This document shows, in pieces, positions 59,326 to 64,000 of a stretch of DNA of 64,000 nt (position 1 is the stretch's first letter; each line of letters opens with the position of its first letter). Source of the DNA: an uncultured Bacteroidales bacterium. GTDB taxonomy: Bacteria; Bacteroidota; Bacteroidia; Bacteroidales; Bacteroidaceae. The notes below the pieces were generated by a model that worked only from the letters and a program-made list of their open reading frames with translations, was not told the DNA's origin and made no database searches. Made by a program: the position numbers and the translations under genes. The stretch spans positions 1 through 64,000 of the forward strand of contig CADCIO010000002.1 of NCBI GenBank assembly GCA_902801475.1. Direction: 5' to 3'.

Positions 59326-60210
59326 TTATTTGACCATTTTCTTGACTTTCTTCAGCAATGCCTTGGAGGGGATGGCGGGGCCTGTATAGGGGGTCAAATA
59401 CCACTCGACTGTCCAGTTGAGTGACTCTCCTGCCTTGAGTTCCGTATAGGCACCTTGGCTCTCCAATTCGATGTAACTTTTGCCTCGATTGACGTACACC
59501 TGGATTTCTGCCTCGTCAGGAGCGGGTTCTGAGGCGTTGAGGTCTTGGAACTTTTTCACCATCAGCAGACCGTTGTTGATGTAGGCCAGCCAGCCTTTGC
59601 CGTCGGCATTGATTTTGCGGTTTTGGTTGGCTTCGTCTGTCTGATACCAGGAGATGCCGAGTTCTGACTTAAAGGGCATCAGGTCGGCTGGGGTGATCTG
59701 GTCGGTGGGGGCATCGAAGAAGATCATGCCATTGTTGGGCACGCGTGTGATTTCCCAAGGAGCCACCTTGCGTGTCTCGCCCGACTCGTTGATGATGGAG
59801 TAGGTGACCACAATGGCGTTCTTCTTGGCGTCCACGCTGAATTCCTTGCGGATGCGGTATTTCAGTCGTGCAGACACGTTGCTGGTCATCACGAGCGATG
59901 AACCTTTCTCTTCCACCGTGTAGGGCTGTTTGTCGAATTCCTGCACAGGGGGCCAGTTCCATTCCTTCTGAGGACTTGTCCAGAAGGTGCTGCCGAAACT
60001 CTCAGGGAAGGTCGATTGTGAGATCACTTCCGTGTACTTATATTTATAAGAGAGGATTTTGCCACCTCCTTCGCCATTGATGGTCATGGAGATGTCGCCT
60101 ACTTCAAGACTGTACTTTCCCTCACCCAGGTTCTTGATGACGGGGTTAGCGGCTGTGGCGGTTGCCATGCAGGCAATAGCCAGACAGAATGTTACGAACT
60201 TTTTCATCAT
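59326..60210 (-). CDS. Exported DUF4380-like protein (aldose-epimerase-like fold)
   Basis: This 294-residue protein has a signal peptide ending A-T-A-A-N-P near residue 21. The rest is beta-rich, with I-N-G-E-G-G-G-K-I-L-S-Y near 42, F-W-T-S-P-Q-K-E-W-N-W-P-P near 75 and T-V-E-W-Y-L-T-P-Y near 270. This matches my memory of DUF4380, a family with a galactose-mutarotase-like supersandwich fold. A carbohydrate-related role is likely but unproven. ATG 60207 is an equal alternative. It is divergent from two esterases. Confidence 0.78.
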   Translation of the reverse strand: MMKKFVTFCLAIACMATATAANPVIKNLGEGKYSLEVGDISMTINGEGGGKILSYKYKYTEVISQSTFPESFGSTFWTSPQKEWNWPPVQEFDKQPYTVEEKGSSLVMTSNVSARLKYRIRKEFSVDAKKNAIVVTYSIINESGETRKVAPWEITRVPNNGMIFFDAPTDQITPADLMPFKSELGISWYQTDEANQNRKINADGKGWLAYINNGLLMVKKFQDLNASEPAPDEAEIQVYVNRGKSYIELESQGAYTELKAGESLNWTVEWYLTPYTGPAIPSKALLKKVKKMVK

Positions 60211-60338
60211 TGTGTTAATTCTTTGTTTGGAAATAGTTGGATTGTTATTTTGGTTGCGAATTTCGCAAAAAAACGCGTCTTGAACAAATATTTTCATTTA
60301 TTTATGCCGAAAATGATGTTTGTTTGAGATATTCTTCC

Positions 60339-60346
60339 TAACTTTG
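60339..60346 (+). promoter_or_regulatory. -7 element for the carboxylesterase
   Basis: TAACTTTG, 70 bases upstream of the ATG at 60417. The rest of 60211-60416 is an AT-rich divergent region. Confidence 0.55.
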
Positions 60347-60416
60347 CCCCTTGGATGTTACTATCTGTCAATAATTATATCTATTCTTTATTTTACAACC
60401 TAAACATTATTTTAAC

Positions 60417-61949
60417 ATGAAAAAACTTCTTTTAGGCTTGTCGCTATTGCTTGCATGTACAGCTGGCAAGGCACAGAACAATCCAGTGTTGACCATCGAA
60501 GGTGGTCAGGTGCAGGGTGTGAAGGCTGACGATCATCCAGAGGTGTTCGTCTATCGTGGAATTCCTTATGCTGCTCCTCCAATCAGGGAGAACCGTTGGA
60601 AGGCACCACAGCCCGTTCAGCCTTGGAAGGGCGTGAAGATTTGTGACACCTTCGGTCGTCCAAGCTATCAGGCCATTCAGTACACGGGTGGTTACTACAC
60701 GGAGTGGGGTTATGGCAAGGAGGCTGCCTTCTCAGAGGACTGCCTGTACCTGAACGTATGGACAAAGGCTCCTGGCAATGCCAGCAAGAAACTGCCTGTT
60801 GCCCTTTGGATTCATGGTGGTGGTTATCGCGAGGGCTTTGGTTCTGAGCCAGAGTTCGACGGACAGGAGTGGGGCGCAAAGGACGTTGTGCTCGTTTCCA
60901 TCAACTACCGTCTGGGCATCTTCGGATTCCTCTGCCATCCAGATTTGGCTGCCGAGAGTCCTAACAAGGTGTCGGGCAACTACGGTATCCTCGACCAGAT
61001 TGAAGCCCTGAAGTGGATCAAGAAGAACATCGCACAGTTCGGTGGCGACCCCAACAACGTGACCATCTTCGGTCAGAGTGCAGGTGGCGGCAGCGTGCGT
61101 ACGCTTTGCGAATCTCCTTTGGCTCGTGGCCTGTTCCACAAGGCAGTCATCATGAGTGCCCAGGGTCTCAGCATTCCTAACCCTAACGGTGGTGGCATGA
61201 TGGGTGGCCGTTACAGCGGTGGTTCCATCGAAGATGCAGCTAATAACGCCAAGAAGATGTTCGACTGGGCAGGTATGACAGACCTCCAGAAGATGCGTCA
61301 GGCATCCACAGAGACCGTCTTCGCTCTTCCAACCATCTACTCACAGGTGAATAGTGCAGGTCAGCAGGCCGCTGGCGGCATGGGTGGCATGATGCGTATG
61401 GGCATGGGCTTCATGCCAATGCTCGACGGCTATGTGAGCGTGAAGAGCTTCGACGACGCTACTCGTGAAGGCACGTTGGCTGATGTTCCTTATATGATTG
61501 GTTATACCCTCAACGATATGGGCGACATGGCTCCAAACATTGCTGAGTTCTGCAAGGTTCGTGCGCAGAAGGGTGGCAAGGCTTGGGCTTACGAGTTTGC
61601 ACGTCCATTGCCAGACGATGGTTCTCACCCAGAAGTGACCCAGCGTTTGAAAGGCGCTTTCCACTCATCTGACCTTTGGTTCGTGTTTAAGTCGCTGAAG
61701 CACTGCTGGCGTCCTTGGACAAAGGGTGACTGGGATCTCTCTGAGAAGATGCTCACAGCGTGGACCAACTTCGCCAAATATAGCGATCCTAATGGTCCTA
61801 AGGGTGGTGCTTGGGCTCCTTGCACAGAGCAGAATCCTAAGTTCATGGTGTTCAAGCTCAACGATAAGGATGCTGAGGCTTCCTTCTTCGGTGAGCCAGA
61901 GAAAGCGCCTCAGGCACAAGGCTTTGGTTTTGGTGGCTTTGGTCGCTAA
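60417..61949 (+). CDS. Secreted type B carboxylesterase
   Basis: This 510-residue protein has a signal peptide ending G-K-A-Q near 21. The alpha/beta-hydrolase of the cholinesterase/pNB-esterase class shows R-G-I-P-Y-A-A-P-P near 47, E-D-C-L-Y-L-N-V near 107, W-I-H-G-G-G-Y near 129, the nucleophile Ser in F-G-Q-S-A-G-G-G near 216 and the catalytic His in F-H-S-S-D-L-W near 417. A Gly/Met-rich loop lies near 315-330, and the C-terminus is Gly/Phe-rich. It probably removes acyl groups from carbohydrate or small esters. Confidence 0.9.
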   Translation: MKKLLLGLSLLLACTAGKAQNNPVLTIEGGQVQGVKADDHPEVFVYRGIPYAAPPIRENRWKAPQPVQPWKGVKICDTFGRPSYQAIQYTGGYYTEWGYGKEAAFSEDCLYLNVWTKAPGNASKKLPVALWIHGGGYREGFGSEPEFDGQEWGAKDVVLVSINYRLGIFGFLCHPDLAAESPNKVSGNYGILDQIEALKWIKKNIAQFGGDPNNVTIFGQSAGGGSVRTLCESPLARGLFHKAVIMSAQGLSIPNPNGGGMMGGRYSGGSIEDAANNAKKMFDWAGMTDLQKMRQASTETVFALPTIYSQVNSAGQQAAGGMGGMMRMGMGFMPMLDGYVSVKSFDDATREGTLADVPYMIGYTLNDMGDMAPNIAEFCKVRAQKGGKAWAYEFARPLPDDGSHPEVTQRLKGAFHSSDLWFVFKSLKHCWRPWTKGDWDLSEKMLTAWTNFAKYSDPNGPKGGAWAPCTEQNPKFMVFKLNDKDAEASFFGEPEKAPQAQGFGFGGFGR

Positions 61950-61975
61950 ACCATAGGATAAAGGTTATAATGATA

Positions 61976-62020
61976 AAATTCAAGTTGTCTTATCCTTGTA
62001 AGGCAACTTGAATTTTTAAA
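61976..62020 (+). terminator. Terminator after the carboxylesterase
   Basis: AAATTCAAGTTG (61976-61987) pairs perfectly with CAACTTGAATTT (62004-62015), with an inner CTTA/TAAG stem, then T and A tracts. Confidence 0.88.
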
Positions 62021-62091
62021 CCTTTTGGGGCGTATTGCATCAAAATGATGTATCACTTTTATTATTTATCAATTATTTTTTTACTAATCAC

Positions 62092-63309
62092 ATGAAGAAA
62101 ATCATTTTATCATTGATGACGCTCGTTAGTTTGACAGCGTCAGCACAGTTCGGTGGTTTCGGCGGCTTCGGCGGCGGAGGCGGCAACCCTTGGGTGGACT
62201 CAGAAGCAGCTACCTCAGAGGATTTCAAACCAGCATTAAGCAATCAGGACAACAAGCAGTATCCTATGGTGAACTCAGCACGCCAGGTTCGTGCTCAGAT
62301 TTCTGCACCTAATGCTACAAAGGTGGGTCTTGACATTGCAGGTAAGATTTACACCATGACCAAAGACGAAAATGGTGTGTGGACAGGTACTTCCGCTCCT
62401 CAGGATCCTGGTTTCCACTACTATCAGCTGAACATCGATGGTGCAAGTGTTCCAGATCCAGGAAGCCTTTACTACTATGGTGCAAGCCGTTGGGGTAGCG
62501 GTATCGAGGTTCCTTCTGAGGACCAGGATTTCTGGCAGGTGAAGAATGTGCCACAAGGCTCTATGGGTGAGGTTTACTACTATTCTACTTACACAGAGAA
62601 GATGCGTCGTTGCTTCGTTTATCTGCCTAACGAGTATTTCACCAATCCTACCAAGAAGTTCCCAGTTCTGTATTTGCAGCACGGTATGGGTGAGAACGAG
62701 TACAGCTGGCCATATCAGGGTCATGTTGCTTCCATCATGGATAACCTCATCGCAGCCAAGAAGGCTCTTCCATTCATCGTTGTGATGGATAATGGTCTGA
62801 ATGCCAATCAGCCACGTCCAGCAGGTGAAAGGCCTCAAGGTGGTCAGCGTCCACAAGGTGGCTTCGGCGGCTTTGGTGGTTTCGGTGGCGGCGGCTTTGC
62901 TGAAGGGTTCAAGAATGTGCTCTTCAATGATATCATGCCAATGATTGAGAAGAACTACCGCGTTATTGCTGATCCTGCACATCGTGCATACGCAGGTCTG
63001 TCAATGGGTGGTATGCAGGCTCGTGAGGTCACTCTTGCTAATCCTGGCAAATTCGCTTATGTAGGCTCATTCAGTAGCGGTGCATGGAGCGTTGACCAGG
63101 TGAAGAATTCAGAAGGTTTTGCTCAGAAGACCAAGCTCCTCTTCATGAGCGGTGGTGGCAAGGAGAACATGGGTTGTGTTGAAGCTGCCAAGAAAATCAA
63201 GGAGCAGCTCGGCATGAACGCTGTTGGTTACGAGTCTGAAGGCACAGCACACGAGTTCCACACTTGGCGTCGCAGCCTCCACGAGTTCGCACAGCTGCTC
63301 TTCAAATAA
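62092..63309 (+). CDS. Secreted Fes-like carbohydrate esterase
   Basis: This 405-residue protein has a signal peptide ending A-S-A-Q. A glycine/phenylalanine-rich stretch (F-G-G-F-G-G-F-G-G-G-G) precedes a CBM48/E-set-like domain (about 45-145). The esterase domain (about 160-405) has the nucleophile Ser in G-L-S-M-G-G-M near 304 and a His in H-E-F-H-T-W-R near 388. This layout resembles feruloyl and acetyl-xylan esterases of gut Bacteroidales. A second Gly-rich insert lies near 255-280. The start at 62092 gives the signal peptide. Confidence 0.88.
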   Translation: MKKIILSLMTLVSLTASAQFGGFGGFGGGGGNPWVDSEAATSEDFKPALSNQDNKQYPMVNSARQVRAQISAPNATKVGLDIAGKIYTMTKDENGVWTGTSAPQDPGFHYYQLNIDGASVPDPGSLYYYGASRWGSGIEVPSEDQDFWQVKNVPQGSMGEVYYYSTYTEKMRRCFVYLPNEYFTNPTKKFPVLYLQHGMGENEYSWPYQGHVASIMDNLIAAKKALPFIVVMDNGLNANQPRPAGERPQGGQRPQGGFGGFGGFGGGGFAEGFKNVLFNDIMPMIEKNYRVIADPAHRAYAGLSMGGMQAREVTLANPGKFAYVGSFSSGAWSVDQVKNSEGFAQKTKLLFMSGGGKENMGCVEAAKKIKEQLGMNAVGYESEGTAHEFHTWRRSLHEFAQLLFK

Positions 63310-63337
63310 GAAGTTGTTTTTGAACCCAAGAACATAA

Positions 63338-63395
63338 AAAAGCAGATTGCAAACACCGTCACCCACGGACTTGCAATCTGCTTCTCTTTTTCTCT
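63338..63395 (+). terminator. Terminator after the Fes-like esterase
   Basis: AAGCAGATTGCAA (63340-63352) pairs perfectly with TTGCAATCTGCTT (63371-63383). CCGT/ACGG lies inside and a T-rich tract follows. Confidence 0.88.
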
Positions 63396-63403
63396 TTTTC
63401 TCT

Positions 63404-63487
63404 CTTACTTCTTACCTCTAACCTCTTACCTCTAACCTCTAACCTCTTACTTCTAACCTCTTACCTCTTACCTCTAACCTCTAACCT
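63404..63487. repeat. Period-7 tandem array, 12 heptamers
   Basis: CTTACTT, CTTACCT, CTAACCT, CTTACCT, CTAACCT twice, CTTACTT, CTAACCT, CTTACCT twice, CTAACCT twice: twelve units with no slip. It lies 4 bases past the DUF4250 stop. Confidence 0.92.
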
Positions 63488-63491
63488 CTTC

Positions 63492-63680
63492 TCACACCTG
63501 CTTCACTTGCCGCTGATCCTCATCATACACATAGCCACACACCTTGAGTTCCTCCTTCACTTCCTCCACCTCGCGCTCAAAATATGCGCACAGTTCCTCC
63601 AACGAATCAAATTCGTTGTCCCTCAACAGCATGTTGATGCTCGATACCAACATGAACGGGTCTTTTGGTAATCTATCCAT
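63492..63680 (-). CDS. DUF4250 domain protein
   Basis: This 62-residue soluble, acidic protein opens D-R-L-P-K-D-P-F-M-L-V-S-S-I-N, has a helix-turn-helix-like centre (S-L-E-E-L-C-A-Y-F) and ends near C-G-Y-V-Y-D-E-D-Q-R-Q. This is the whole DUF4250 pattern, which I recall as short proteins of unknown function in gut bacteria. It has its own promoter. Confidence 0.83.
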   Translation of the reverse strand: MDRLPKDPFMLVSSINMLLRDNEFDSLEELCAYFEREVEEVKEELKVCGYVYDEDQRQVKQV

Positions 63681-63711
63681 CGTTCTTTTCCCTTAATTGA
63701 TTATTCGGCTG

Positions 63712-63719
63712 CAAAGTTA
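63712..63719 (-). promoter_or_regulatory. -7 element for the DUF4250 gene
   Basis: TAACTTTG on the minus strand, 31 bases before the ATG. Confidence 0.6.
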
Positions 63720-63823
63720 CGTCTTTTTCATCTTATTACTGCTTTCTCACCTGTTTTTTGTGTTTTTGACATCATTTTCTGCAATTTATTGGTTGGGAGT
63801 GTGGAAAAGTCGGGCTTATTCTC

Positions 63824-63831
63824 TAACTTTG
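63824..63831 (+). promoter_or_regulatory. -7 element for the lipoprotein at the window end
   Basis: TAACTTTG, 50 bases before the ATG at 63882. Confidence 0.55.
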
Positions 63832-63881
63832 AAGCAGTTTTTGTAAACAAGGATAAATTTTAAGATCAAAGGGCAAAAAAT

Positions 63882-64000
63882 ATGAAAAAGATTTTATTGA
63901 CTTTATCCGCAGCCCTCGTGCTGGCTGCTTGTAACAAACTTTCTCAGGCAAAAGCCTATGTGGAGGCTGTTGATAGCCTGATGAACACGACTGACTCTGT
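63882..64000 (+). CDS. Lipoprotein, N-terminal part (cut by window edge)
   Basis: The frame opens M-K-K-I-L-L-T-L-S-A-A-L-V-L-A-A-C, a complete lipoprotein signal with Cys17, followed by N-K-L-S-Q-A-K-A-Y-V-E-A-V-D-S-L-M. It runs off the window after 39 codons. The family cannot be told. Confidence 0.75.
   Translation, partial: MKKILLTLSAALVLAACNKLSQAKAYVEAVDSLMNTTDS

Overview
The window is a Bacteroidales chromosome segment, most likely Prevotella or a close relative. Supporting signs are promoters of the TAnnTTTG type, surface-lipoprotein signals of the C-S-D-D-D kind, a type IX secretion gene (porQ), a T9SS-like C-terminal tail on a glycosidase, DUF1573, DUF5683 and DUF4250 proteins, and the parA-parB-DUF5683-transglycosylase-relA/spoT gene order. 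The species cannot be fixed from this sequence alone.

Layout. 0-0.6 kb: the 5' end of an IS4-like transposase and a DUF2809 membrane protein. 0.8-9.2 kb: two parvulin chaperones, an OstA-like protein, mutL and an OmpA porin. 9.2-17 kb: tRNA-Pro and tRNA-Val, then the parAB to relA/spoT housekeeping run and a DUF1573 protein. 17.2-24.3 kb: meaB, porQ, cmk, ispH, a three-gene amino-sugar set and pfkA. 24.4-25.3 kb: a small hypothetical gene and a truncated sstT remnant.

25.4-38.5 kb: a cobalamin riboswitch opens a long, tightly spaced plus-strand run: a DASS dicarboxylate transporter, a three-part biotin-dependent acyl-CoA carboxylase, a TonB receptor, a BtuG-like lipoprotein, and two BtuF/BtuC pairs with no BtuD. 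39.6-55.5 kb holds anaerobic corrin synthesis: a CobK-CbiD fusion alone; a minus-strand operon behind a second cobalamin riboswitch (TonB receptor, surface CbiK, TonB receptor, CobJ-CbiC, CbiET, CbiG-CobM); and a divergent cobyrinate diamide synthase split into two overlapping ORFs. A GH30 glycosidase and an SGNH hydrolase lie among them. 55.5-64 kb: a lipoprotein, a MATE transporter with an ATPase-like tail, an eight-tRNA array, a DUF4380 protein, two secreted esterases, DUF4250 and the start of a lipoprotein.

How it works together. The two riboswitches tie B12 uptake and B12 synthesis to the same signal. Because the first run also carries a dicarboxylate transporter and an acyl-CoA carboxylase, and meaB lies 8 kb upstream, B12 status may set how succinate and propionate are handled; this is inference.

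The most unusual pattern is a set of short tandem arrays with a strict 7-bp period but several unrelated unit sequences. They lie between genes, at gene ends and over start codons. Seven lie inside reading frames, two of them at the junctions of fused corrin enzymes, and every in-gene array stays open.
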